Positions 27,937 through 37,620 of a stretch of DNA of 64,000 bases are shown here, in pieces. This stretch comes from Bacteroidales bacterium (GTDB lineage: Bacteria; Bacteroidota; Bacteroidia; Bacteroidales; F082): assembly GCA_030683155.1 (NCBI GenBank), contig JAUXMV010000062.1, positions 1 to 64,000 on the forward strand, in the 5' to 3' direction. The translations under genes and the position numbers were made by a program. How positions within the stretch are numbered: the first letter of the stretch is position 1; every line of letters starts with the position of its first letter. The notes under the pieces were generated by a model. That model ran no database searches and was not told the DNA's origin. It saw only the letters and a list, made by a program, of their open reading frames with translations.

Positions 27937-27944
27937 TATTTTTG
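27937..27944 (+). promoter_or_regulatory. Candidate -7 element for the LytTR regulator gene
   Basis: TATTTTTG matches TAnnTTTG and lies 73 bases before the ATG. No TTG is seen at the usual spacing. It suggests the regulator can be expressed independently of the kinase. Confidence 0.4.
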
Positions 27945-28017
27945 TCATGTCAGAAACTTAGAAGGAAAAATAATTTCATTACTTCGAATATTTTGATGAT
28001 ACCTTAAAATCGCAAAA

Positions 28018-28767
28018 ATGATAAAATGCATCATAGTTGAAGACGAAAGCAAATCGCGCGAAACACTAAGAGGTTTACTAAGCCGCTATTGCCCTGACGT
28101 GATGGTTGTTGCAGAGGCGGTAGGTGTACAAACAGGCAGAGAAGCTATCGCAAAGTTCAACCCCGATCTTATTTTTCTTGATATTGAAATGCCGGATGGC
28201 AGTGGGTTTAGATTGCTTGAGCAGACTCAAAGGTCAGATTTTGAAGTAATTTTTACAACTGCTTTTGATCAGTTTGCAATTAAGGCCATTCGATATGCTG
28301 CACTCGATTATTTGCTTAAACCCATTGTTCCGGACGAGTTGATAGCAGCCGTTGAAAAGGTGCGGGAATTAAAAGTCAAAAAAAGTAACATCAAGAACTT
28401 TGAAGTACTTCTAAACAATATTTCACCTGGAATGATTGAACCTAAAAAAATCATCTTATCCACCGTTGAAAAGATTCATGTTGTTGAAGTAGATAATATA
28501 TTGCGTTGTGAATCTGATAATTATTATACGCACTTCTATTTTGTAGATGGCAAACATCTTCTGATCAGCAAAACTTTGAAAGATGTTGAAGCAATGCTTG
28601 AAGGAGGAAGTTTTATCAGACCACACAAATCACACCTTATAAATTCACGCTTTATTCAAAATTTCAATCGCGATGAAGGAGGGGTGATAACGTTAACCAA
28701 TGGAACAAAGATTCCTGTTTCCAGACGAAAAAAGGAAAAAATACTCGAAATCATTCACAATTTATAG
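28018..28767 (+). CDS. LytTR-family response regulator
   Basis: Cytoplasmic transcription regulator of 249 residues. The receiver domain (1-120) has the acidic pair Glu9-Asp10... in IVEDES, phospho-acceptor Asp55 in LIFLDIEMPDGSG, Thr80/81 and Lys101 in DYLLKPI. A LytTR DNA-binding domain follows (about 145-245), with the typical CESDNYYTHFY and RPHKSHLIN segments. It is encoded just after a LytS-type propeller sensor kinase, its likely partner. Targets are unknown; the acidic membrane-protein and TonB-receptor genes downstream are candidates by proximity only. Confidence 0.94.
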   Translation: MIKCIIVEDESKSRETLRGLLSRYCPDVMVVAEAVGVQTGREAIAKFNPDLIFLDIEMPDGSGFRLLEQTQRSDFEVIFTTAFDQFAIKAIRYAALDYLLKPIVPDELIAAVEKVRELKVKKSNIKNFEVLLNNISPGMIEPKKIILSTVEKIHVVEVDNILRCESDNYYTHFYFVDGKHLLISKTLKDVEAMLEGGSFIRPHKSHLINSRFIQNFNRDEGGVITLTNGTKIPVSRRKKEKILEIIHNL

Positions 28768-28911
28768 CTTAAAAATTAAAATAATTGCTTTTTTGTGACT
28801 CATTTTGAGGTTTAAATGAGTTCAATTCATAGTATTATCAGATGAAACGAGTCAATTCTAATTTTTTTTATACTTTTAACCTTTATTAAAAAATCAAATA
28901 CAGCTAAAATT

Positions 28912-29370
28912 ATGGAAGATTATATTTACATAATAATCGGGATAATATGGATTGTATTTTCTGTAATTAAAGGAAGCCAGAAAAACAAAAAAATTCATGA
29001 CACTGATTATGAAGAAGATATTCCGGAAAAGAGAAGTGCCTTAGAAGAGTTCCTTGAGGAATTACTTCCTCCAATGGAAAAAAAAGAGGTAGCCTATGAG
29101 TCTTATGATGATGAAACTATAGCAGAGTTATCTGAAGCGATTCCAGAAAAATATATGGCCTATTCGGGAATGAACTGGGAGGAATATAATCATGAAGAGG
29201 ATAACGCAGGTCACGTCAAAAAGCAATCTAGTGCCCTGATAACCAAATCTGAAGATAAAGAAAATTATGAGGCTTTTGAAGATGAATCAAGAAATTACAA
29301 AACATGGGAAGCTTTTGATTTACGTCAGGCTGTTATATACTCCACAATTTTAGAGCGACCCTACAAATAA
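28912..29370 (+). CDS. Membrane-anchored acidic protein of unknown function
   Basis: A 152-residue protein with one N-terminal helix (about 4-20) and a long, acidic, probably disordered region. The C-terminus has a compact motif, FDLRQAVIYSTILERPY (about 135-151). Similar DLR-AVIYSEIL-RPY endings occur, as far as I recall, in small Bacteroidota proteins of unknown role. The arrangement suggests an inner-membrane tether presenting a short C-terminal binding motif. It stands between the LytTR regulator and the TonB-receptor gene. Confidence 0.65.
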   Translation: MEDYIYIIIGIIWIVFSVIKGSQKNKKIHDTDYEEDIPEKRSALEEFLEELLPPMEKKEVAYESYDDETIAELSEAIPEKYMAYSGMNWEEYNHEEDNAGHVKKQSSALITKSEDKENYEAFEDESRNYKTWEAFDLRQAVIYSTILERPYK

Positions 29371-29418
29371 TTCAATCCATAACACACACATTTTTTTTGG
29401 CTTAAGATGGCCAATTTT

Positions 29419-29451
29419 TTGTTAATTAATGTGAAAATGTTTTTATCTTTA
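29419..29451 (+). promoter_or_regulatory. Candidate promoter for the receptor / secreted protein / PorV-like cluster
   Basis: TATCTTTA at 29444-29451 has one mismatch to TAnnTTTG. TTG at 29419-29421 gives a 22-base spacer. It lies about 48 bases before the receptor ATG. Confidence 0.4.
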
Positions 29452-29498
29452 CCGGCCTTTAACGCACATAAGAATCGTATAACATAAATTTACATGGT

Positions 29499-32400
29499 AT
29501 GTTAAAAAATCTACTAATTACCTTAGGTATTGTATTGAGTTCCATAACGTTGGCCTATGCACAACAAGGAAGGTTACAAGGAAAAGTTTACGAGAAGGAT
29601 ACCCGGGAGCCTGTAGCTTTTGCCAACATTGTGCTTGAAAATGGCGGAACTGTAGTTGGCGGTGCAACCTCTGATTTCGATGGAAACTACGTAATCAACC
29701 CAATTCCACCCGGCAGATACGACCTGAAAGCAACATTTGTGGGATACAATCCCGTCACGGTAAAAGGTATTACCATTCCGGCAAACCAGATTACTTTTTA
29801 TGATATAGTAATGGTGAGCACTTCAATAGAGTTGCAGACAGTGGAAATTATTGAGTACAAAATACCCTTGATTTCTAAGGACCAAACCACCAGTGGTGCC
29901 TCTGTTACTGCTGAGGAAATCAAAAAGATGCCTAACCGGTCGGCCGATGCTGTTGCTGCTACAGTCGGTGGAGTTTTCTCTGCCGATGGTGAGCGTGGAA
30001 ACGTGCGCGGTGCCCGTTCCGACGCTACAGCGGTTTACATTGATGGTGTGCGTGTAATTGGTAACAGCAATGTTCCTCAGTCAGCTATCGAGCAGGTTGA
30101 CGTTATCCTTGGTGGTACTCCTGCCCAATATGGTGATGCAACCGGTGGTATTATCAATGTTACTACCAAAGGGCCATCCAGAACTTTTGGTGCCGGAATA
30201 GAATTTGAAACTTCGGAGCTACTTGATCCATACGGACACAACCGTCTCGGCTTTAATATTCAAGGGCCTCTTATCAAAGGAAAAAGCCAAAATACGGCCC
30301 TGCTTGGATTCTTCATTGCAGGTGATTTAAATTATGAACGTGATGGAGCTATTTCCTCTACAGGATATCACAGAGCTACTGATGCCACACTGCAAAGCCT
30401 GCAACAAAGTCCTCTGCGCCCTTCAGGAACAGGGGCTGGTACACTGATCAATGGCGAGTTTATTAGATTATCCGATCTTACAACTACCCGCAGGTCAATG
30501 AATACCGAAAATTACAATGTGAACCTTTCTGGTAATATTAATATCAGAACGACTGAAACGATCAACCTTTCTATTGGCGGAACATTTAATAAATCCAGTG
30601 GAAACGCTTTCAGTTATTCAGGTTCATTCTATAACTGGGATAAAAACACTGAATACAACAACAATACCTGGCGTGTTTTCGGCCGTTTTACACAACGTTT
30701 CCCAACCGCAAGCGAAAGCACTTCAATTGTTAAAAATCTCTATTATTCAGTTCAGGCTGACTTTACACGCCAAGTCAATTCCTTTGGCGACCCTGACCAT
30801 TATGATAACTTATTTGATTATGGCTACCTTGGAAAGTTTTCGGTAGATAAGATAGCAACATTTGAGCTTGGAAGTGATACCGTGAATGGACAATTTTATA
30901 ACAATGTCTGGGTACTTAACTCATGGGATTTTGACACACTCGTCACATGGACACCTTACGACCTGAACCCTATTGTGGCTAACTATACCAACAATTATTT
31001 CAATACTTATGCAGGTTTTCCACAGGGTAACTACAGAAACTACAATCAGATTCAGTCTGGCGGTGGCTATCTTAACGGACGTACACCTGATGCTTATTAT
31101 GGATTGTACCAAGCTCCGGGAACCAATCAGTCAGGATATGGCAAAGTTGATAATGATCAATTCAGCATCAATGTTGCCGGCTCAATGGACATAGGCAATC
31201 ATGAAATTAAACTTGGTTTCCAATATGAGCAGCGTACAAATCGTTCTGTAAGTTATGCACCTACCGGATTGTGGAGTTTGATGCGTGACCGCACAGGTTT
31301 GACAAACTTTCATTTGCTTGAGCTCGATAAACAAAACCCTTTTGTAATCAGTTATGATGGCATCGTAGATACAATTATGTATCGCAGAAGGTATGATGGT
31401 AACTCACAGCGTACTTTTGACATCAATTTAAGAAAGAAACTTGGCCTTCCTGTAGATGGTCTGGATTATATTGTCATCGACTCCTATGATTACAATAACA
31501 ACTCCATTGAATATTACGATCAGGATGGTGTAAAACGCACAGTTACTGTTGATGGTAAACTTTTCGATATTGGCATGTTTAGCCCTGACGAATTGCTTAA
31601 CGACGGGAACTTCTTTGTATCATATTTTGGCTTCGACTACACAGGAAAAAAACTTAATTCACGTCCAAGTTTTGAGGAGTTCTTTACCGAACGGGATGAG
31701 AACGGAATGTACACCAGACCAGTTGGAGCTTTTCAGCCAATTTACATGGCTGGTTATCTGCAAGATAAGTTTGCATTCAGAGATTTGATCTTCAATATTG
31801 GTGTACGTGTTGACCGTTTCGACGCCAACCAGAAAGTTTTGAAAGATCCTTATCTTTTGTACAATGCATATACTGCCGCAGAAGTTAAAAAACTTGGAGA
31901 CTTTAATATTCCCTCCAGTATTGGTGATGACTTTACAGTATATATCAACAATTTAAGAGATCCTGTTATTACTGGTTACCGCTTCGAAAACACATGGTAC
32001 AACGATCAGGGTGCTGTAATCCAGGATCCAAGTATATTGGATGCAGGTTCAGGGATTTTACCTTATGTTATAAACCCAGATCAACAAAGGGTTGATATTT
32101 CTGCCTTTAAAGATTATGATCCGCAGATAAGCGTTATGCCACGTATATCTTTCTCCTTCCCCATTTCGGATGAAGCTTTGTTCTTTGCCCACTATGACGT
32201 GCTTACCCAAAGACCTACGAGTAACTTATTTTCGAATCCTGCGATATATTATTTCTTTGAAAGTATTGGTGATGTTATCAACAACCCTTCACTTAAACCT
32301 TCTCAAACAATTGACTACGAATTAGGATTTACTCAAAAAATAACAAATTCATCATCACTTACATTTACAAGTTTCTACAGAGAAATGCGTAATATGATTC

Positions 32401-33206
32401 AGATATTCCGATACAACGGTGCATATCCTAAAGATTATACATCTTTCAGTAATCTTGACTTTGGAACTGTTAAAGGTTTGACAGTGGAATATGATTTGCG
32501 ACGCACAAACAACACCCGTATACGCGCCGGCTACACACTGCAGTTTGCCAATGCTACTGGTGCCAGCACTACAACAGCAGCCGCACTCGTAGCTGCAGGA
32601 CTACCAAATTTACGTTCAACATTGGCTATGCCCTGGGACCGTCGTCACCAGTTCAACCTTTTACTGGACTACAGATATGGTGCTGGACGCGAATACAATG
32701 GACCAAGAATCAGTCGTGACAAGAAAGATAAAGCGCCTATCAATATTTTAGAAAACGCTGGTTTCTCTTTGACAGTTTTAGGAGGTTCAGGCACACCTTA
32801 TACTGCTTCACGAAACGTCAACTCGCCGCTTTCATCAGTTAGCAACCTTTTAAAGGGTACATACTTTGGATCTCGTCTACCATGGCAATTCCGTTTAGAC
32901 CTAAGAGTTGATAAAGATTTTGACATCAAACTGAATAAAAAGGACGGCGAAAGTAAACGCAAAGCATATCTTAATGCTTACCTTCAGGTATTGAATCTAC
33001 TTGACACAAGAAACGTACTTAGAGTTTATCCTGCCACCGGCAACCCTGATGATGATGGCTATTTGGCAGCACCTGAATGGCAGAGGCAGATAAATAACCA
33101 GACTGACCCTATTGCCTTTAGAGAAATCTATGAGGTTTTTGTGAACCGTCCGGGTAATTACAGTTCTCCTCGCCAAATCAGATTAGGTGTAATGTTTAAT
33201 TTTTGA
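29499..33206 (+). CDS. TonB-dependent receptor with carboxypeptidase-regulatory-like domain
   Basis: Outer-membrane receptor of 1235 residues. Signal peptide 1-21 (cleavage AYA-Q). A carboxypeptidase-regulatory-like beta domain follows (about 25-105; GKVYEKDTREPVAFANIVLE and SDFDGNYVINPIPPG). The plug spans about 125-240, with IEQVDVILGGTPAQYGDATGG. The remaining part is the barrel, ending FNF. It lacks the SusC-specific plug sequence and no SusD lipoprotein is adjacent, so it belongs to a separate receptor class. The 30-base gap to the next gene and the PorV-like gene after that indicate a three-gene operon. Cargo is unknown. Confidence 0.9.
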   Translation: MLKNLLITLGIVLSSITLAYAQQGRLQGKVYEKDTREPVAFANIVLENGGTVVGGATSDFDGNYVINPIPPGRYDLKATFVGYNPVTVKGITIPANQITFYDIVMVSTSIELQTVEIIEYKIPLISKDQTTSGASVTAEEIKKMPNRSADAVAATVGGVFSADGERGNVRGARSDATAVYIDGVRVIGNSNVPQSAIEQVDVILGGTPAQYGDATGGIINVTTKGPSRTFGAGIEFETSELLDPYGHNRLGFNIQGPLIKGKSQNTALLGFFIAGDLNYERDGAISSTGYHRATDATLQSLQQSPLRPSGTGAGTLINGEFIRLSDLTTTRRSMNTENYNVNLSGNINIRTTETINLSIGGTFNKSSGNAFSYSGSFYNWDKNTEYNNNTWRVFGRFTQRFPTASESTSIVKNLYYSVQADFTRQVNSFGDPDHYDNLFDYGYLGKFSVDKIATFELGSDTVNGQFYNNVWVLNSWDFDTLVTWTPYDLNPIVANYTNNYFNTYAGFPQGNYRNYNQIQSGGGYLNGRTPDAYYGLYQAPGTNQSGYGKVDNDQFSINVAGSMDIGNHEIKLGFQYEQRTNRSVSYAPTGLWSLMRDRTGLTNFHLLELDKQNPFVISYDGIVDTIMYRRRYDGNSQRTFDINLRKKLGLPVDGLDYIVIDSYDYNNNSIEYYDQDGVKRTVTVDGKLFDIGMFSPDELLNDGNFFVSYFGFDYTGKKLNSRPSFEEFFTERDENGMYTRPVGAFQPIYMAGYLQDKFAFRDLIFNIGVRVDRFDANQKVLKDPYLLYNAYTAAEVKKLGDFNIPSSIGDDFTVYINNLRDPVITGYRFENTWYNDQGAVIQDPSILDAGSGILPYVINPDQQRVDISAFKDYDPQISVMPRISFSFPISDEALFFAHYDVLTQRPTSNLFSNPAIYYFFESIGDVINNPSLKPSQTIDYELGFTQKITNSSSLTFTSFYREMRNMIQIFRYNGAYPKDYTSFSNLDFGTVKGLTVEYDLRRTNNTRIRAGYTLQFANATGASTTTAAALVAAGLPNLRSTLAMPWDRRHQFNLLLDYRYGAGREYNGPRISRDKKDKAPINILENAGFSLTVLGGSGTPYTASRNVNSPLSSVSNLLKGTYFGSRLPWQFRLDLRVDKDFDIKLNKKDGESKRKAYLNAYLQVLNLLDTRNVLRVYPATGNPDDDGYLAAPEWQRQINNQTDPIAFREIYEVFVNRPGNYSSPRQIRLGVMFNF

Positions 33207-33236
33207 CAGGTCGGTTAACTGAAAATCTTAACGAAA

Positions 33237-36200
33237 ATGAAAAAAATCAAAGGAAAAATGAAGAATATTATCCAAATGCTGTTTGTTGCAGCTTTCATTT
33301 TACTGTCCGTCAATCAGGCTTTTGCCAGAGAGTTCCTGTATGAAAAAGGTCAGAAATCAACATACCCTTTAAAGCAAACTACTGCTGGGTGTTCTCCATC
33401 ATCTGCTTTTGAATGGCTCGACGTGAACAATGTAAGAGCACGCGTTAATGCTGGTGGTGACATGTGGTGGGATCTACCGGGCGGAACAGGTGCCAAGTAT
33501 TATATCCCAAAAGCAGGTTCAGCAACTTCAATCTTTGCCGGCTCACTATGGATTGGTGGAACAGATATCAATAACCAGCTAAAACTCGCAGCCTTAAGGT
33601 TTCGTCAGGTTGGTAATGATTACTGGACTGGTCCACTTACAATTGATGGTACCGCTGCAATTGATGAAGCAACCTGTGCCCAATTCGACCGTCAGTGGAA
33701 AATTACCAGAGCAATTGTAGACGAATTTTTAGCAAATACCGATCCTGCCACAGGTGCATTTATTCCAAGTGAATCATACACTATTCCCAAAGAGATACTT
33801 GAATGGCCTGTTCATGGTGATGTTTCAAAACAGCAAAGCTATTATCTTGCTCCTTTTTATGATGTAGATGGCGATGGTGAATACAATCCTTTTGCAGGTG
33901 ATTATCCTTATTATGACATTGATAACAGTCTGTGTCAAACCAGAACTCCAACAATGGATGAATCAATTGAAGGCGCAATATGGGGATCTGTATTAGCCGA
34001 CCAGGTCATCAAAGGCGACCAGACAATCTGGTGGGTTTTTAATGATAAAGGTAATATTCACACGGAGACCGGTGGTTCGGCAATCGGACTGGAAATCAGG
34101 GCTCAGGCTTTTGCATTTGCAACAAACGATGAAGTAAACAACATGACTTTTTATAGTTATGAAATCATAAATCGCTCAACCTTTGAGCTTACTGATACTT
34201 ATTTCTCTCCATGGATCGACACCGACCTTGGCAAAGCAGATGATGACTTCGTTGGATGTGACGTCGGCCGTGGATTAGGATATTGCTACAATGGTAAAGC
34301 TGTTGATGGCAGCGGTGAGCCTGAATCATACGGAGAACAGCCACCAGCTGTTGGTGTTGACTTTTTTCAGGGACCTTATATGGATCCGCTTCCTTTCGAC
34401 AGACCTAAATACCGTTATGTTCTTGATCCTACAACAAGTGACACTATAGGACGTGAACAATTGTGCGATGAAAGTATTAACGGCGTTAATTTTGGTGACG
34501 GCGTTCCGGGCAATGAACGTTTCGGTATGCGTCGTTTCGTTTATCATAACAATGACAACTCACAAAGTGGTGACCCCAGAACAGCTCAGGAATATTACAA
34601 CTACCTGAAAGGTATTTGGAGAAATGGCCAAAGAATGGAATATGGCGGAACAGCTTTCCCAGGTGCACCTGGTACAGTTGGTCCAATTTGTGACTTCATG
34701 TTTCCTGGTGACAGTGACCCATGTAACTGGGGTACCGGTGGAGCACCACCAAATGGTGGTTTTGGAATTGATGGTTTCTACTGGACAGAAGAAACTGGTA
34801 ACAATGGTGGACCTAATCCTCCCGGAGACCGTCGTTTTATGCAGTCAGCCGGTCCTTTTACACTCAAACCTGGTGCTGTAAACTATATTACAGTAGGTAT
34901 TCCATGGGCTCGTGCAACTTCAGGTGGTCCTTTTGCTTCTGTTGAACTCTTGAGAGTAGTTGACGATAAGGCACAGGCGTTGTTTGACAATTGTTTTAAA
35001 GTAATCGACGGACCAAACGCTCCAGATCTTGCTTTCCAGGAACTAGACCGTGAATTTATTGTTTACATCTCTAATTCGCCTTCTTCAAACAATTACAAGG
35101 AATCCTATACAGAATTTGATCCTAATATTATTCAGCCCCATCCAACTGAACCAACAAAACGCAGCGACTCATTATACCGTTTTGAAGGCTATCAGATTTT
35201 CCAGCTTAAAAACGAAAGAGTAAGTGTTGAAAGTCTTAAAGATGCCAATCTTGTTCGTCTTGTAGCTCAGTTTGACAAGAAAAATGGCATTGGAAAATTG
35301 GTAAACTACTATTATGATGAGTCTATCGGTGCAACAGTTCCGGTAGTTGAAGTAAGAGGTGGAGATAATGGAATCCAGCATTCTTTCAAAATTACACAAG
35401 ATGCTTTTGCAACCGGAGATGTGCGTTTGGTTAACCACAAACAATATTATTTCATGGCTATCGCCTATGCGCACAACGAATATATGCCATATACCGATGA
35501 GCCCGGTGTTCTGGGTGGATTGTTTGGTCAAAAACTTCCATACCTTGCAGGTAGGAAGAATATTAAAACATACACTGCAATTCCTCATATTGTAAACAAT
35601 GGCCTTATTGCCAATGCTCAGTATGGCAGTGGTGTCGAAATCACACGTCTTGCAGGCAGGGGTAACGGAGGAGTTGAGCTTGAACTTTCTGAAAACACAA
35701 TCAAGGAAATATTAAGCAAACAACCAGCAAGTGCAACAAATCGTTTTGGCAGTCCTGATTATCCTATCGCATACAATCCTTCCTATGTAAAAGGCAAAGG
35801 GCCAGTGAACGTTAAAGTTATTGATCCATTAAATGTTGTTGCTGCTGATTACGAACTTTGGATGGATTCACTCAGACCTTTCTATGTGAAGAACGTAACA
35901 CGTGATCCAAGTATTGCAGGTGACTCAGCGCTGAAGTTTGTTTCAAGATGGTATTTGCGTGACATCAAAACTAACGATACTTTGTTTTCTGACACAACAA
36001 TTGTAGCCAATGACGAACGTGTTTGGGCTGAACGTGGCATTTCAATACAAATTGATCAACCATACAATATTGGGCCTGTAAGAGTAGGAACAGTATCTAC
36101 CGGAAGCACTAATCCATCAATAAATAAAATACTTTCAAAGAACAATGGCTTCATTACTGCTCAGGTAATATATCAGGACAGCTCAAAACGCTGGCTCGAT

Positions 36201-37589
36201 GGTATCCGTGATGAAGATATACCTGGTTTTGCAATCAACTGGATTCGTTCAGGGACTTATAAGGATCAGGAAAACTCGAATAATAGCGATAACAACATGA
36301 ATGAGTCGCCATTTAATCCATTTGACCCAACAGAAAACTATGAAAAAATAGCAAATGGAACCTGGGCTCCTTATGTATTGACATCACATTCAAAACAAAG
36401 TGCTGACAATGATCCGGGACCTGCCATTTCAGCTGGATCAAAACAAGATGCAAAGTTTTTCAATCTTGCGAGTGTTGATATCGTTATGACCTCGGATAAG
36501 TCTAAATGGACACGATGCCCGGTAATTGAAATGCAGTTAGACGAAAATCTATCACAAGGAAATGCGAAAAGATTCCAATTGCGCAAATCTCCTTCAGTAG
36601 ATAAAAATGGAAATTTTGCAGCTTCTATGGATCTTGGACCTAGCAATAACCCTGAAGATGCCAACTATATTTCAAGTTATGGCATGGGTTGGTTCCCCGG
36701 TTATGCAATCAATATTGAAACTGGAGCTAGGTTAAATATTTTCTTCGGTGAAGATTCATTCCTTCCGCAATTCAACGGCAGAGACATGAAGTTCAATCCG
36801 CCTTCAAAAGATATGAGTTTACCATCTCAGCTCCTCGATCCGGCTATTTTCTCTCGTATCGACCTTAATCCAATATTTGGTGGAAAGCATTTTGTTTATG
36901 TAATGCGAATGGATGAATCAGCACCTTCGGGAACAGTGAACTTCATGTCGCCTGCATATGATGCTGGTAAATATGCTTTCACTACAATGGATACTATTTC
37001 CAAAGCACTTCCTCAAGTTGCTTCCGTTTTTGCAAACAGATTATTCCGTCAGGTAATGTGGGTTGGAATGCCAATGGGTGTTAAAGGTGAACAATGGCTA
37101 TCGAATGATGTTAAAATACGCATTCGCGTTGCCAAACCTTACGAAAGAGGTTTTGCAGAATATGCTTTGGATACTGTATATCTTGGTAGAAATGTAAATA
37201 ATTTCTATCCAAAATATGCATTCAGCACAAATAATGTTGCTACAACTTATCGTGATCCTGCCAAAATTCAAACGGATCTCGACCTGATTACCGCTGTGCC
37301 AAATCCTTATTATGCTTACTCTTCCTATGAAAGGAATGCGCTTGACAATCGTATCAAAATAACCAATCTGCCTGAAAGATGTGTGATAACCATTTATAAT
37401 ATGAGTGGAACAAAAATCAGGCAATTTAAAAAAGATGAACCTAAAACGTCAATTGACTGGGATTTAAAAAACTTTGCTGGGGTTCCAATCGCTAGCGGCG
37501 TATACCTCATACACATTAAATCCGATGATGGTGAGAGGATCATTAAATGGTTTGGAGCACTTCGTCCGATTGACCTGAACACATTCTAA
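33237..37589 (+). CDS. Very large secreted protein with T9SS-like C-terminal domain
   Basis: A 1450-residue exported protein. The signal peptide ends near AFA-R at residue 30; a later start at Met8 is possible. I recognise no enzymatic domain. Visible features include an EF-hand-like acidic loop (YDVDGDGEYNPFAGDYP, about 208-224) and a conserved-looking cysteine-containing region near 335-375 (DDFVGCDVGRGLGYCYNG, then QPPAVGVDFFQGPY). The last about 100 residues begin AVPNPYYAYSSYE and contain ITIYNMSGTKIRQF and GVYLIHIKS, which matches a type A T9SS sorting domain or FlgD-like fold. It is probably exported across the outer membrane and retained at the surface. The genes on either side, a receptor and a PorV-like protein, suggest a dedicated complex. 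Confidence 0.85.
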   Translation: MKKIKGKMKNIIQMLFVAAFILLSVNQAFAREFLYEKGQKSTYPLKQTTAGCSPSSAFEWLDVNNVRARVNAGGDMWWDLPGGTGAKYYIPKAGSATSIFAGSLWIGGTDINNQLKLAALRFRQVGNDYWTGPLTIDGTAAIDEATCAQFDRQWKITRAIVDEFLANTDPATGAFIPSESYTIPKEILEWPVHGDVSKQQSYYLAPFYDVDGDGEYNPFAGDYPYYDIDNSLCQTRTPTMDESIEGAIWGSVLADQVIKGDQTIWWVFNDKGNIHTETGGSAIGLEIRAQAFAFATNDEVNNMTFYSYEIINRSTFELTDTYFSPWIDTDLGKADDDFVGCDVGRGLGYCYNGKAVDGSGEPESYGEQPPAVGVDFFQGPYMDPLPFDRPKYRYVLDPTTSDTIGREQLCDESINGVNFGDGVPGNERFGMRRFVYHNNDNSQSGDPRTAQEYYNYLKGIWRNGQRMEYGGTAFPGAPGTVGPICDFMFPGDSDPCNWGTGGAPPNGGFGIDGFYWTEETGNNGGPNPPGDRRFMQSAGPFTLKPGAVNYITVGIPWARATSGGPFASVELLRVVDDKAQALFDNCFKVIDGPNAPDLAFQELDREFIVYISNSPSSNNYKESYTEFDPNIIQPHPTEPTKRSDSLYRFEGYQIFQLKNERVSVESLKDANLVRLVAQFDKKNGIGKLVNYYYDESIGATVPVVEVRGGDNGIQHSFKITQDAFATGDVRLVNHKQYYFMAIAYAHNEYMPYTDEPGVLGGLFGQKLPYLAGRKNIKTYTAIPHIVNNGLIANAQYGSGVEITRLAGRGNGGVELELSENTIKEILSKQPASATNRFGSPDYPIAYNPSYVKGKGPVNVKVIDPLNVVAADYELWMDSLRPFYVKNVTRDPSIAGDSALKFVSRWYLRDIKTNDTLFSDTTIVANDERVWAERGISIQIDQPYNIGPVRVGTVSTGSTNPSINKILSKNNGFITAQVIYQDSSKRWLDGIRDEDIPGFAINWIRSGTYKDQENSNNSDNNMNESPFNPFDPTENYEKIANGTWAPYVLTSHSKQSADNDPGPAISAGSKQDAKFFNLASVDIVMTSDKSKWTRCPVIEMQLDENLSQGNAKRFQLRKSPSVDKNGNFAASMDLGPSNNPEDANYISSYGMGWFPGYAINIETGARLNIFFGEDSFLPQFNGRDMKFNPPSKDMSLPSQLLDPAIFSRIDLNPIFGGKHFVYVMRMDESAPSGTVNFMSPAYDAGKYAFTTMDTISKALPQVASVFANRLFRQVMWVGMPMGVKGEQWLSNDVKIRIRVAKPYERGFAEYALDTVYLGRNVNNFYPKYAFSTNNVATTYRDPAKIQTDLDLITAVPNPYYAYSSYERNALDNRIKITNLPERCVITIYNMSGTKIRQFKKDEPKTSIDWDLKNFAGVPIASGVYLIHIKSDDGERIIKWFGALRPIDLNTF

Positions 37590-37620
37590 AAACCACCTGA
37601 ATTGCGAACCAAAAAAATGA

